Shown: positions 45,015 through 57,844 of the stretch, one piece after another
How the letters are laid out: every line of letters begins with the position of its first letter
Position numbering within the stretch: position 1 is the stretch's first letter
Source: Vitrella brassicaformis
Lineage: Eukaryota; Sar; Vitrellaceae
DNA: 64,000 nucleotides
Direction: 5' to 3'
Assembly: GCA_001179505.1 (NCBI GenBank)
Contig: CDMY01000398.1
Location: 1-64,000 of the forward strand
Notes under the pieces: model-generated
Told to the model about the DNA's origin: nothing
The model's input: the letters and a program-made list of their open reading frames with translations, nothing else
Database searches by the model: none
Made by a program: the position numbers and the translations under genes

Positions 45015-45655
45015 ATGGCAGTGGCCGCGGTGACGAGCATCGACTGGCTGTTCGACGAGGTGGCGGAGGAGAGGGCGAGGGAGTGCCTGGAGGAGGAGGG
45101 ACTGTTCGCGTGCTGGGGCCGCGGGCACCCGACCTGCGACACCTGCATGGCCAAGCAGAGGGTGAGCTTAATATAAGATGCCAGAATAGGCAGGCCCTTG
45201 AAATGCTCTCTGCCTCCTCTCATTCGTCGGCCCTGTGGTTGCTACTGTGTGGTGTGCAACAGGCCGCGTGGCACCGCCGGCAGATGCTGGAGCAGTTGGA
45301 GGTTGAGGTCTCGTACGCCAAGCCAGCCAAGGAGCACAAGTTCAACAACGCCCTGCCTGCCATGCCGGTCGGCAACCTCCACTACCCCCCAAGTGCCCCC
45401 ACCACGAGCACACACAAGACGACCACCCACCACACGGCCGGCAGCAACCGCACGTCAGACGAGACGGGCAGCGAGGGCTCGGCCACGTGGGTGTCCATCA
45501 ACCTCAACGAGAACGATGGCACGAGTGCCACTGACCAGACAAGCAGCGCATGCCCGCTGCTGCAGGACGCCTGGCTGGCCGTCAAGGGCGCGTGGGAAGG
45601 GGTGACCAAGATGGTGGCCGGCTGCTGCTGCACCAACCTCACCAACGTGGCATAG
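45015..45655 (+). CDS. 179-residue protein of unknown function
   Basis: Two exons, 45015-45161 and 45263-45655, give 180 codons with the stop. The N-terminus is acidic and helical (VTSIDWLFDEVAEERARECL). A Cys-rich turn follows (CWGRGHPTCDTCMAKQR), then a helix with Met/Leu/Glu (QMLEQLEVEVSYAK), a Thr/His-rich linker, and a C-terminal helix ending GCCCTNLTNVA. No leader or membrane span. The three consecutive cysteines near the end could be lipidated or metal-binding. I recognise no family. The clean splice site and frame support it as a real gene. Confidence 0.65.
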
Positions 45656-46600
45656 ACAGTCCGGCGTGGGGGTGGGTAGTGGGCCGTAGACCAGTAGACA
45701 GACAGAGTGATAAGGAGGGATGGATGGAGTAGCGCCGCGGTGGACAAAGTGATAAGGATGGAGGGAAGGGGGGTGGACAGACAGAGTGATAAGGATGGAG
45801 GGGGTGGATGGGCTCTTCTTCGTTTCTTTCTCTCTCTCTGTCTCTCTGTCTCTCTGTCTCTCTGTCTCTCTGTTTCTGTATGTGTGTGTGGTCCTGCCGA
45901 CCGACAAGGGCCTTGGCCATTTCTCGCTCCACTGTCGTCTCTTTGGGCTGTTTGGGTTGGCGTCTCGTCTTTGTACCTCTCTGTCTCGTCTCTCTCTCTA
46001 CGTGTGTGGTGGTGGTTGTCTGGTGGAGGGGGGGAGTTTTGAGTGGGTCCTGTCTGCTGCTGCCTCTCCTCTACACCTCTCTCTGTCTCCCCTGGTCTGT
46101 GTGTCTGTTTTTTCCCAGTGTCTGCCCTGTGTGTGTGCACTGTGAGTCCTAAGGGGCCTGTGGTGGTGGGGGGGGAGAGTTCACTGGACGGCAGCCATTC
46201 TTCGCCGACACTCCATACCTGGTAAGTGAAACACAGCGAATGGATCTTGGGTGGATGCATGGGTACATCTGTCTGTCTGTCTGTCTGTGTGCGATGTGTT
46301 TGTGAATGAATGCATTCAGGTTGTGTGAGCCGTCACGTCTACGACCACCTGGCAGACACCCCAATGTCACGGACTGACTGACTGACACACCACTACATGT
46401 AACCCCGGGCGCACCACAGACAGGTGAGTGAGTGGGTACAGTAGGTGGGGGAGACAGACAAGGAAGGCACCGACCAACACACACTGTCCGAGAGGGCAAA
46501 TGGATGGATGGACGGCCGCTTCCCTTGGTGGTGTGTGGTCCCATTAGGTGGACGTCCGCATAATACATACTGAGCTCTACAGCCGTGACCCAGACAGGTC
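45656..46600. repeat. Repeat-rich zone, GATAAGGATGG and CTCT repeats
   Basis: Short diverged tandem copies of a GACAGAGTGATAAGGATGGAG-type unit occur at 45697-45805, then a TCTCTCTG tract (45830-45870). The block from about 45915 (CCATTTCTCGCTCCACTGTC) recurs at about 47034. GTCT and GACT repeats follow near 46270 and 46370. No gene is supported. Confidence 0.6.
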
Positions 46601-46985
46601 AACCGAACGGCTTCATCTAGCTGTCCTGGTGGGCAGTAAACACATACATAGCACACCAGGGAGGGAGGCCTTCATGTCTGCATCTCTCAAGATTGTGTCT
46701 CTGCTCACTTACAGGCGTGACGCCAATTGTCCACCCACTGCCCTGACCAACCGAACGGCTTCATCTAGCTGTCCTGGTGGGCAGTAAACACATACATAGC
46801 ACACCAGGGAGGGAGGCCTTCATGTCTGCATCTCTCAAGATTGTGTCTCTGCTCACTTACAGGCGTGACGCCAATTGTCCACCCACTGCCCTGACCAACC
46901 GAACGGCTTCATCTAGCTGTCCTGGTGGGCAGTAAACACACAGCACACAGTACAGAGGCCTTCATGTCTGTCTGTCTGTCTGTGT
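46601..46985. repeat. 148-bp tandem repeat, about 2.6 copies
   Basis: Units start at 46601, 46749 and 46897 with AACCGAACGGCTTCATC; the first two are almost identical and the third diverges after about 45 bases. Each unit contains a 3'-splice-like CTCACTTACAG before GCGTGACGCC and a 5'-splice-like CTGTCCTG|GTGGGC about 62 bases on, so the array looks like repeated short exons with their introns. Diverged relatives of the acceptor side flank the array (46578-46600 and 47009-47035). Confidence 0.9.
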
Positions 46986-47030
46986 GTCTCGCTCTTTTCT
47001 GTCCTTGCTTGCTCACAGGCATGACACCCA

Positions 47031-47103
47031 TTCGCCATTTCTCGCTCCACTGTCGTCTCTTCTGGTTACTTGGGTCACCTGGTCGTCTCTCTGTCTTTCT
47101 ATC

Positions 47104-47138
<35 letters not shown>

Positions 47139-47150
47139 ACGTGTGTGTAT
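47031..47150. repeat. Second copy of the 45.9-kb block
   Basis: From about 47034 the sequence repeats the block at about 45915 (CCATTTCTCGCTCCACTGTC, then a TCTCTCT tract and CTACGTGTGTG). Similarity is clear for about 30 bases and looser beyond, so the 148-bp array is bracketed by two related blocks. Confidence 0.65.
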
Positions 47151-47464
47151 GAGGGAGCTGTTGGGCTGACTGACTGACTGGCGGACCGGTACTTGTTTTT
47201 GAATGTGAATGTGTACACTACCCATGGCAGCTGAGCTGTATGTAATGATATTACACCCACACCGAACTAATGTCATGCCGCCCCATGAGCACTGGAGCAC
47301 AGCCATCCCATCAACACGTAGATTGAATCCCACACGTGTGCACACGGGCCACTCAGTCAGTTAGTCGTCCATATACAACTCTATCTGGCCGCCTCCGCTG
47401 CCCATCTCCCTCCCGTCTCACCCTCCACTAACTACATGCTGCCCCTCTCTGGTGCCTCAGGTCC

Positions 47465-47913
47465 ATGGGCAAGAGGCCTCTGACCGCCGGCCTCCGCGAG
47501 GCGGCACCACCGTGGGCTGGCACCAACACTACTCGACGCCCAACCACCCCCACCAACAGCTACATGCTCTCCACTCGCAGCCCCGCCTGATCAACCAAAC
47601 CAACCAAAACGAGACAAACACATGGGACGCGTGGTTGTGTTTGCTCGTCGCGGATGCAAGCATAGCCTACCGGGCTGCCTGCCGCCGTTCTCGGCATCGC
47701 ATCGCCAAGCCTCTCTGCGATTTTGTCATTGAGCCCGTTCTGACATGTGAGGTCCATGACGGATGGCGAGTTGACGGCGAGGGACGGCGGCGGGGGCCGG
47801 AGGGAGGGAGGAGGGACTGGGATGGGTGGCTGTTGGCGTGGGGGAGTGCGGGGGCCGATGGGAAGCGCTGTGCCGTCTGCCCTGTAACCGCTGCTGGCTC
47901 ACGAGATCCCTGA
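47465..47913 (+). CDS. Possible exon or short gene, poorly supported
   Basis: GC-rich sequence follows an acceptor-like GGTGCCTCAG at 47460. One frame from ATG 47465 gives 41 residues (MGKRPLTAGLREAAPPWAGT and on) to a TGA at 47590. Another frame stays open to 47913 and is Arg/Gly/Trp-rich. Neither matches a family. It may be a 3' exon of a gene whose other exons lie in the repeat zone, or a degenerate remnant. The span given covers both possibilities. Confidence 0.25.
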
Positions 47914-48118
47914 CACATACACACACAAACACACAAACACACAAACACACACACACAGCCAGCTGATCTACTTGTGCAACCATCGTGCTGTGTATGTCAG
48001 TTGCTCACAGTTTTGTTTTTCAGCGACAGCGAGATTTGTGCCGTTCTTTCTCGATGTCCTTCTTGAGCGACGCCTCGCGCGGCGCCTCTACCACACGCTT
48101 CTCACACTGACCATAACC

Positions 48119-48577
<459 letters not shown>

Positions 48578-49003
48578 GGAGGTTTCGACCAGGAGCGGGT
48601 CTTTGTGCGACCGTTAGCCGAGCTTGAGTTTTCGTCGTGCCCTTAACCACCACGCACAATGCGTTAACACAATGACCAACCAACCATCCATGCAGTATTA
48701 GTTTTCTGCCAACCCGTCAACAAATCGCACCTCTCTGCCTGCCCGCCCGCCTCCCTGCCTGCCTGCCTCCCTGTCTGTCTGTCTGTCGACCAACGTCTGA
48801 TCTGATCACACCCCAGGCTCTGCCTCGTCCCCGCTCTTGCAGACGAGCTGAGGGTCACATCCGGTGTCGCTCGCCGGCTGCGAATGTCCTGCAGCCCTAT
48901 CAGCGGTAGGAACGAGAAGATAGACACAGGGGCATCGTTGATCTCTGTCTGGGTGCATGTGTTCTGCCTGTGCAGGCGTTTTTCATCCACGTCCGTCGCC
49001 GGC
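48578..49003. other. Spacer upstream of the CCCH gene
   Basis: Contains CTGC/CTGT repeats at 48738-48786. An acceptor-like site at 48975 (CTGTGCAG) leaves open a short upstream exon for the CCCH gene, but the only ATG I tried there does not keep frame. Confidence 0.4.
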
Positions 49004-50543
49004 ATGACTAGCACTAGGTTCCTGTCTGAAAGGGAACTGCGGACGTTCCGCACGATCAAATGCTCGCGGCTGGCAAAGGGGCGGTGCGACCTTGTGGCGG
49101 ACGAGTGCTGCAAGTACTCGCACTCCACCGAGTGGACGAGACGGCGTGTGTTCTGCCACAGCAGCACCGACGCCATCAAGTACTGCCATATGCAGTGCCC
49201 AGACGTCCAGATCGACTTCAGGAACGAGGCCATTCTGTCCAACACGTCCATTCTGTCCAATACCTGCAAGCTGCGCGCCAAATGCCCGTACTCGCACTCG
49301 GCCGGTGAGCAAGGGGACACACATGGCGGGGGCGGGAGGAAGGTGGGATGACATATGTGGATGTGCGAGTGTGTGTGTCTGCGTGCTGCAGAGGAGATAT
49401 TCTATCACCCGCTGTTTTACAAGACTCGTCCGTGCCCGTCGTACCAACTCACACGCCGCTGCACAAGGCCCTACTGCCCATTCGTCCACAGCCGCGCAGA
49501 GGACCGCACACGTGAGTTGTCGACAAACCGACAGACACGTGACAAACCACATCACCACTCACTCTTGCGGGCATCTCTGTGCGTGTGTGTGTGTGTGTGT
49601 GCAGACCACCCCGATCGCCAGTACAAGATGTACCTCCAGTACCACCGCAAAGACGGCATCGAGCTGCCCCCCATCGAGGGCGTCATTCGGGTCGAGGGGG
49701 GCCCCCCCACCAAACTTAAAGGCAGCAGCAACCGACAGGTGCCACCCATCCCGCAGCCCGCGACCACCACCAGACCCAGTGTGCCCCCGCCACCCGTCGC
49801 CCTCCCCATCGCACGCCAGCCCGACGACCAACTCACCAAGATACTCGACGCCCTTCGCAGCCTGCCCGACAGCGATCGTGCCGACGTGCTGCAGAACCTG
49901 GCCAATGTGGGCCACTTACTGGAGGAGGCCACACCGGCGTCAACCCACGCGTCTCCTGCCACCCCCATGTCACTCGCAGACACTGAGCTGGTTCCTCTGG
50001 AGTCGACGGCGCGCCCCCCCTTGGTGGTCAGCAACATTGAGGAGGCGACGGCGGCGCTGCACGCCCTGTTGCGATACTTCGAACACGCCGACGACCAGAG
50101 CACCAAGGCCCTGCAACCCACCATCCTCGAGACGGCCCTGCCCATCGTGTTGGACTCGCTGAGCAAGCACCCGATACCCACGGCCGGTCGCACCAGCAGC
50201 CAGGGCGGCTTCACACCCCCGCCCCCACCGCCTCCCGCCGCACTGCCATCGCCGACACACATCGTGACCGTGCCCAGCCCGCATGACGAGGTGAACAGCG
50301 GTCGTGTGCAGATGGGCATGGGAAGGGGAGTGGGCTTCACCATCAGCAGCGACCTCTCTGCCGTCGTGCAGGGTGAGCAGGGGGGATGCGTGGGGTTGAA
50401 GAGGCCGGTGTAATGTGTGTTTTGTTGGTGTGATGGATGGCTCAGCTTCGTCCAGCTGGTCTCGTTCTGGCTTGTCGGCGCCGTCATTCTGCTTCCCACA
50501 GGCAGCGCCCAGGGGTCTGCTCGACGAGGAGGGGGGGCTCTGA
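49004..50543 (+). CDS. CCCH zinc-finger protein, Unkempt-like
   Basis: Exons 49004-49304, 49392-49511, 49605-50372 and 50446-50543 keep frame and give 428 residues. The N-terminal third has the Unkempt/plant TZF layout: FRTIKCSRLAKGRCDLVADE then CCKYSHS, RRRVFCHSSTDAIKYCHMQC, CKLRAKCPYSHS, and EEIFYHPLFYKTRPCPSYQL leading to a C-x8-C-x4-C-x3-H finger ending CPFVHS. These fingers bind RNA in known members and control translation or mRNA decay. The rest is Pro/Ser/Thr-rich, probably disordered, with one helical part (DDQLTKILDALRSLPDSDRA) and a proline run. The last small exon ends RGLLDEEGGL; reading through the donor instead would stop at 50413. ATG 49004 is the first ATG after an acceptor-like site. 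Confidence 0.82.
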
Positions 50544-52238
50544 GAGAAAGGCCAAGGACGCAATAAACGACATGGGAGACGGAGGAGGGTGGGGATCCTG
50601 ACTGACCTGCATGCTTGCACACATACAACACACTGACTGACTCAGTGCAGACCTCTACGGCGCGTGAGTCTTTTGATTAGGGGGGAGAGAGCGGAAAGGG
50701 TCGGTGGGTGGACCGACTTACTCCTTGGTGACTTATTCCTTGGCTGCCGTGTCGTACCTTTGTTGTATGTGCCGTGTTGTGCTGTGTCGCCTCTTCGCAC
50801 CGCCATACCTCTATTTAAGCGACGTATATGGGAGGGCGGGGGCGGCGACTTTGATGCATGTGTATGCGGGATTTGTGCTTTCTTTTTCGCCGCCGCACCC
50901 GCGCAGCCAGCCGGTTGATTCATCAACGGCATTCGGTGTGCTAGTCAATGTAATGCATGTGTGGGTGCGTATGTCTGACTCGCGTCTGGCCATGTGTGTC
51001 CGTGTGTCTATGTATGTATGTGTGTGTGTGTCCCTGCGAGCGCTTCAGGGCGAAACGGGGGAAGACAGAGGGGGAAGACAGCCTTCTTTGGGCCTTTCCC
51101 TTCTGCCCTCCTTGTCTGTCCTTCGCGTGGGCTGAAGAGCTAAAGAGGAGGGTTGGTTTCCGACACAAGAAGCGACACGCAAAGAAAGAGACTCGCCAAA
51201 CTACCGAATCGCGTCCGCATCTGTCGTTTTGTGAGTGCCGAATTCTCTCTGTAGTCCATCCATGCCGTGTGTGTGCAAGAGAGTTACCGACTCAGTGACC
51301 TACTAGTTGCCTTCCAGCCGTCTTACTGCCTTACTGTCTTGCCATGCCTTACCTGGTCTTGCGCTCTCTAGGGTGTCTGGGTGCGTGTCGCCTCCCTGCC
51401 TGCCTGCCTGCCTGCCTTGTGACTGATTGATTGCTGCTGCCCATTGTGTGAGGCTGCCTGAGAGATGTGTCGTACGACAGTGACATAGCAGATACACGTG
51501 TGTGTGTCGGCATGAAGCTTCTTGGTCTCTTCTCGTCTCCCTCCCCACACTCGTCTCCCTCCCAGTAATGTTCGCCGTACGCTCCCTCCCTCCCTCCCTC
51601 TCTCTCTCTCCCTTCGCCATCCACACCTGCGCATGCTCTTCCGTCTCCCCCTGGTGTCCTCTCTCTCTTGTCTGTGTGTGTGTCCATGAAGTGACAGAGA
51701 CCTGAGAGAGCCCACCCGTCCCCCCGTGTGGGTGCATGCATAGGATTTAGCCACCCCGCGCCAACCCCCCGCCACTCACTGACTACTCGCTACTCACAAC
51801 CACGGAAGCAATTCGTCCTCTCTCTCCCCCTTTGTGGCGATCAATTGTTTGTTTGTCGGCCGCAGCAGGAGGACTGATGTCTTTCTGCAGAGAGACACGT
51901 AAGAGTGATACGGACTTAGTAGAGGTGGGTATGAAAGCCGTGAGATATTCGGCATGCACCGTATTACAATGAGAATTGCTTCCTGTACTACTCTTAATGA
52001 CATTAGCCATTAGCCCTGAATCCTTCGTCTGCCTGCCTGCCTGCCTGGCTGCCTGTCTTACCAGATTTTCAAGCCGTATGCGACCAACTCACCAGATTTT
52101 TGCAACACCACAGCGAGCGGGCAATTTGCCAGTCCCTATGCGCGCGCGCGTGTGTAAGGTTGGCCGTGTGACGTCGTGCCCAGCCTCGTTTACTGTTGCA
52201 TGAGAAAGTGCCCTTCGCAGTCTGCATGTCTCTCTCTC

Positions 52239-52269
<31 letters not shown>

Positions 52270-52793
52270 CCTCCTCCCTGTTGGATGATATGCGTCGAGT
52301 GAAGGGGAAGGGTGACGAAACGAGCCCAAGACAAGACAAGACAAGACCAGCAGAGGTGATGCTTTACGTGGATGCCCCTGCCCCCTACAGAGAAGGTGTC
52401 TCTCGACTTTGTATGACGGCAGTGTTTTGTCGGACAAACAGGCAGGTAGAGACAGTTAGGAGATCTCGGTCGGCCAACGGACATGCCGCAGCAGAGACAC
52501 TGGAGACATAAACATCCTGGACAGGTGCAGAAAAACTAATCGACGTGAACATTCAGCCGCGTTCGTCCAACGTATGCATTCACACACCCCTACACACATC
52601 TGATTCACAAGTAGACGTCTTCCTCGTATGTTCACATTCGAGTAGACATAGCATTGTACGGGCGCGAGGGCCTTAACTCAAAATCGGCTTCGATTCATCT
52701 TCTGCCCCGAGGATCTACTGGATGGCAGATATCTGCCGCACAAAGCGCGTGTAGGCGAATGAAGGCAGGATAGTCCTCCAGGGCCACGTTGAA
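50544..52793. other. 2.2-kb gene-poor spacer
   Basis: No open frame here has a domain or splice context I trust. Repeats: TATG/TG tract (51005-51030), GCCT repeats (51391-51417), CCCT and CTCT tracts (51580-51612), CGCG run (52140-52150), (TG)n at 52240-52270 and ACAAG repeats (52328-52350). It should hold the ankyrin gene promoter at its right end. Confidence 0.45.
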
Positions 52794-54800
52794 ATGGCTG
52801 ATGAAGGCAGTGATGATGACCACACCAACGGAGAGCGGCTGATAGAGAACACACCGATCTCCATCGGCAGGAGAGTCCGCAGCCACCCCCTGTTCCGATC
52901 CCACAACTGGCGCAGCATGCTTCTGACACCGTGGAGAAGGCGAAAGGACCTCGCGAGAAGCGAGGCTCCCTCACCAGACATCTCACGGCAGCCCTCGTCA
53001 GGATCCGGCTCGTGGACAGCTCTGTCCGAATCGGTGCCGCACGCGGCGAGCCAGAGCACCGTGGCGAGTAGGATGGCGGCTGGCCGTGGGCGTGGTCGGA
53101 GGGAAGGGGACAGACACATGCATGTGTGTGCGCGGCCGGGAAACGTGCTGGAGGCTGCCAAGCGGGGGGAGGCCGAGTGGGTGGCGGCGCTGATTGAGGC
53201 GGGAGCCGACACCAACCAGCTGGACAATGTATGTAGACAAACACGTAACCACGATACACACACACACACACACGCGTGCATACACGCACACACAGAGAGA
53301 GAGAGAGACCGTGGACGGCTGTGCCTGCTTGTCTTGTATGTGTATGCGTGTGTGTGTGTGTGATCGATCCCGTAGAGCGGGTGGACGCCGCTGATGTGGG
53401 CGTGCGTCCGGCGGCACATCAATGTGGGGTTCCTACTCATCCGAGCGGGGGCCCACCTCGCCCACAGGGCAGACGTACGTACGCCACGCCCACACACATA
53501 CACATACACAGACAGACAGATAGACAGATAGATGTCCACGCACAGCCAGACAAGTTCGCTGCATGCCTGCCTGCCTGCCTGCCTGCCTGGCTGCCTGGCT
53601 GGCTGGCTGGCCTTGTTGTGGCTTTGTTGTGGGTGGCTTTGTAGTCTGGTTGGACGGCCCTCCACACAGCTGCTTACGTACGTGGCAAAGATACACACAC
53701 ACACACACACACACACAGTCGACACACGCCACACAACGTTCACGCTCAGAGCACAGGCGGTGTGCGTCAGTCACTGTATACGTGGCTGCGCCGTGCAGAG
53801 TGGATCGCTGGAGCTGATACGGCTGCTCGTCACGTCAGGGGCGTCTGTGCATGCTACCGAGAAGGTCCGAAGGAATGCAATCGATGGATGGATGGATGGC
53901 CTTGCACTCACACCACTGGTCTGGTCTGGTCTGGTGTATGATATGATTTCCTCTGTCAGCGTCGGCGCACCCCACTGCACTTGGCGGCTTCCTCTGGCCA
54001 GGGCAATGCCGTCCGCCAGCTCGTCAGATTCGGCGCGAGACCACACGCCCGAGATGATGTAGGCACACACACACGTGAGATGCGCAGCTGGATGGATGGA
54101 TGGATTGACGCGGCTTTGTTGCATTCGACGTGTCTGTGTGTCAATCAGAACGGGTGGACGCCTCTGCACCTGGCTGTGCACCGGCAGCGAGTCGACGCGG
54201 CCACAGCGCTGCTGGACAGCGGAGCCGATGCAAATGCCGTCACAAATGTGGGCGAGCGCATCCGTCACGCATTCGCATGGAACGCGCGACATGCTGCTCC
54301 TGTCTCTCTCTGTGTGTGTGTGTGCAGCACCAGCTCACGGCTCTCCACACTGCCGCCAGCCTTGAGAATGACGAGCTCGTCGACCTGCTGCTGGCACATG
54401 GGGCCAGGATTGACGTCAACAACGCGGTGGGCGAGTGAGATGCCTGCATGTCGGTCGGCACATCTGTGTGTGTGTCGGTGGATGTCTGCCTGCCTGTCTG
54501 TGTCAACTCACAGGATCTGAAGACGCCCGTCGACACCGCCGGCAATCTCACGCTGAGACGGCGGCTGATCGTGAGCACACAGTCAACAAACAGCATTCAT
54601 TTCCACACATCAATCCACACACAGCGATCTGTGCAATCAATGGCCCCCTATGTGTGTGTGTGTGTCAGACGGCAGGTCGGTACCAGCGCCGCGAGGTGCT
54701 GTTTTGGGTCATGGCCAAGGGCGACCCATCACACCCCTTGGTCGCCTTCATGGCCGACAACGCACAGTGGCTTAGGCAGCGAGTGGCCGCCTTCTTGTAA
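52794..54800 (+). CDS. Ankyrin-repeat protein, one repeat per exon
   Basis: The first exon (52794-53229) gives a charged, Arg/Ser-rich N-terminus and the first ankyrin unit (VLEAAKRGEAEWVAALIEAG, ADTNQLDN). The next exons each carry one 33-residue unit: SGWTPLMWACVRRHINVGFL, RRTPLHLAASSGQGNAVRQL, NGWTPLHLAVHRQRVDAATA and LTALHTAASLENDELVDLLL. One unit is split between a 33-base exon at 53645-53677 (SGWTALHTAAY) and the exon starting SGSLELIRLLVTSGA. The C-terminal exons (LKTPVDTAGNLTLRRRLI, then AGRYQRREVLFWVMAKGDPS to QRVAAFL) end at TAA 54800. About 430 residues. Ankyrin units bind partner proteins; nothing shows the partner. No membrane span is clear. Confidence 0.85.
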
Positions 54801-55179
54801 CATATGAACGTGTGTGAGTGTGTGGGATGAGGAGGTCTTTGTCGGTGAATGAATGAGCCGCTGAATGAATGAATGGATGGAGAGCTCCATCGGGCAATGC
54901 AATCAAGGGTCCTTGTTTTGTTTTCCGATGACTGACACATGTCAGTCAGTCATTGCCTGGTTGGTTGTGGTTTGGTTGTGTTGTGCCTGCCTGCCTGCCT
55001 GCCTGGCCGACTGTTTGTTTGGCAACACGCCATGGAGGAATGAACGGACGAATGTATGTCGTATGCGTTTGTTTGCCTATGTATGGCCGCGTGACAAACA
55101 GTTGACGCTTGTGGATGATGTTCGACCGTGCCTGCGAGCTCAAATGCTGTGTCGATCACAGATCTGATTCATTCATTCA
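54801..55179. other. Tandem-gene spacer
   Basis: About 380 bp between the ankyrin stop and the ABC1 kinase start, both on +. GAAT repeats (54847-54875) and GCCT repeats (54987-55003). The kinase promoter should be here. Confidence 0.4.
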
Positions 55180-57813
55180 ATGTCGTCCATCTACCCACCA
55201 TCGTTCCCTCGACGCCTCGTCGGCAACTTCGGCCGCGTTGTCGGACTTGCAGGCATCACTCTCGGCGCGACCTGCACAGGTGTGGGGATTGTGGCCTACA
55301 CGGACCAGGGAGCGAGGCGCAACGCCTACTTCTGGGCCAGGGCCTTCCCTGTCTACATACACTACAGGTCAGTAAGAGCGTGTGTGTGTGTGTGGATCTG
55401 TGCTGGTGGGTGTGAATGTTGACTGGGTGTCACACAGGTGGACGGAGTGGCTGGTCAAGGACCTGTCAGAGGAGGAGCAAAATCGACGATACGATGCGCT
55501 GCACGAGGTACCAGGGGTGGCTGGACACACACACAGTGTCACACCTTCCCCCGCACCACAGCAGATCTCACTCTCTGTGCGTGTACTGCAGCTGCACGCG
55601 CCGAGGATGGAGGGTATAGCTCGTCACCTGAAGGGCTTCTACATCAAGCTCGGCCAGCTCGGCAGCACACGAACAGACTTCCTCGCAGAGTACCTGCCTA
55701 CTCGTACCCTGCCCTCGCACCCACCCACTCTCTCTCTCTCTCTGTGTGTGTGTGCAGGCCTTATCTGAAGGTATGTGAGCGGCTGCAGGACGACTGCCCC
55801 ACCGAGCCGTTCGAGCGGATCGTGGACATCATCGAGAACAGCCTCGGTCGGACACACACTGATTGGTTGGCTCATCTCCATATGCAATGCCCTCTCCCTC
55901 CCTGTTTCTGTGTGTGTGTGCAGGCAAGAAGGTTGGTGAGGTGTTCCGTCACGTTGACCACAAGCCGCTGGGGTCAGCGTCGATCGGCCAGGTCCATAAG
56001 TAAGGACACACTTGCACACCAGACAGACATCCGCTGAAGGCAGACAGACATGTGCATATCGATGGTGTGTGTGTGTCTGTGTGGTGCGCAGGGCGGAATT
56101 GCTTGACGGTACCCCGGTTGTGGTCAAGGTGCAGTTCCCCGATGCTGAGAGGATGTTCCGCATCGACATCAAGACTGCCCAGGACTTCTGCAGGCTCGTG
56201 CAGCCCGACCACCTGCCCTTCCTCAAAGGTGCATGGCCTGGCTGCCGAGCGTACGACACACCAGCCACACTACACATCACATACACACCTGTCTGTCTGT
56301 CTGTCTGTTTAGAGGTGGAGAAGCAGTTCATGACAGAGTTCGACTACCGTCGAGAGGCCGAGAACCTGGATGAGATCGCCGACAACGTGCTGCCTGTGTG
56401 GGGGAGGAAGGTGGTTATTCCCAGGCCGTTCAAACACCTCTGCACACGGTACGGTGCGGGGCGGTGGGCAGGACACAACACTTGCGTGCGCACATACCCC
56501 CAGCTGTGTGTCTATGATACTTTTACGTGTCCAGGGAGGTGCTGGTGATGGAATACGTCCCTGGCACGAAACTTGCCGACGCCATCAAAAGGTCCACACG
56601 CGATGCGACACACACTCAACCATCCTAGACACATACAGGTGTATGTGCGTGTGTGTGTGTGTGTGTGCGTGTGTGTGTGCGTGTGTGCGTGTGTGTGTGC
56701 GTGTGTGCGTGTGTGCGTGTGTGTGCGTGTGTGTGTGTGTGCGTGTGTGTGTGTGCGTGTGCGTGTGTGTGCGTGTGCGTGTGTGTGTGTGTGTGCGTGT
56801 GTGTGTGTGTGTGCGTGTGTGTGTGTCAGGCAGTACACACACATAGCTGCTTCGCGCAACATGACGCTGCAAGAACTGATCGAGGAGCAGGACCGTATCG
56901 ACAGGCAAGCAGGGCAGGCGCCACACACGTGTGGACCCACATGGATACGTCTGTCTGTACCATGCTCTCTCTCAGGGAGCGTGAGTCGAAGGGCCTGGAG
57001 AGAGAGGTCGGCCCAAGTGCCCTTCAATACGCCCTCTGGCAAACACAGGTTGGTACACCCACCCCCACTTTATGCCATCGTCTCTCTCTCTGTGTCTGTA
57101 TGTGTGTGTGTGTGTCAGGTTGTGTTGCGCAACGCGGCGATGGGTGTGTGTGTGGCGGCCTACAACTGGACCGTCGGCTGGGTGCTGTCGGCCCTCACGC
57201 CCTCTTCTTGGGGGTTTGAGGGGATTGCCAAGATACCTCCCGCAATCAGCGGATTCCATGTGTGTAACTAACTGGCTGACACGACGAAGAGAGAGAGAGA
57301 GAGAGATCGTCCCGTCGTAGCACTGGTGTCGACTCGACTCGTGTGTGTGTACGTGTGTGGCTTAGAGGGAGGAGATGCCGATAAACATCCCTCAGATATT
57401 GGATGTGCTGATGAAGGTCCATGGACACGAGCTCTTCCACGACGGGGCATTCAACGGAGGTCAGCACAACATTGCAGTGCATCCATATGTATGTCTGTGC
57501 CATGCATCTGCACTGCCTATGGCGTCTTTGGACGGACGGTGTGATTGTGTTGTATGTGTCGCAGATCCGCACCCTGGCAACATTCTGCTGACGCCTGACG
57601 GCAAGCTGGGCCTCATCGACTACGGACAAGTCCGCACACGCGCATACGAATGGATGGATGGCTGCATCGCGCTCGCCCACACAGGTTGTGTTGTGTTGTG
57701 TGTGTGTGTGTGAATATGTGCAGGTCAAGCACATCACTCGCGAGCAGCGTCTGAACCTGGCCCACCTCGTTGTCGCCCTTGCCGAGAAGAACTACCCACA
57801 GGCGGCAAAGGTG

Positions 57814-57844
<31 letters not shown>

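Noticed and set aside
46601-46985. CRISPR-like array
   Set aside because: Repeat unit is 148 bp with no short identical repeats separated by unique spacers, and the DNA is eukaryotic nuclear.
50641-51240. Several 60-140 residue frames in the 50.5-52.8 kb spacer
   Set aside because: Composition follows TG and pyrimidine repeats and no frame has a recognisable domain or good splice context.
56573-57271. Long open frames rich in Val/Cys or His/Thr on both strands
   Set aside because: They are translations of (TG)n/(CA)n microsatellites inside an ABC1-kinase intron; the same artefact recurs at many other TG tracts in the window.
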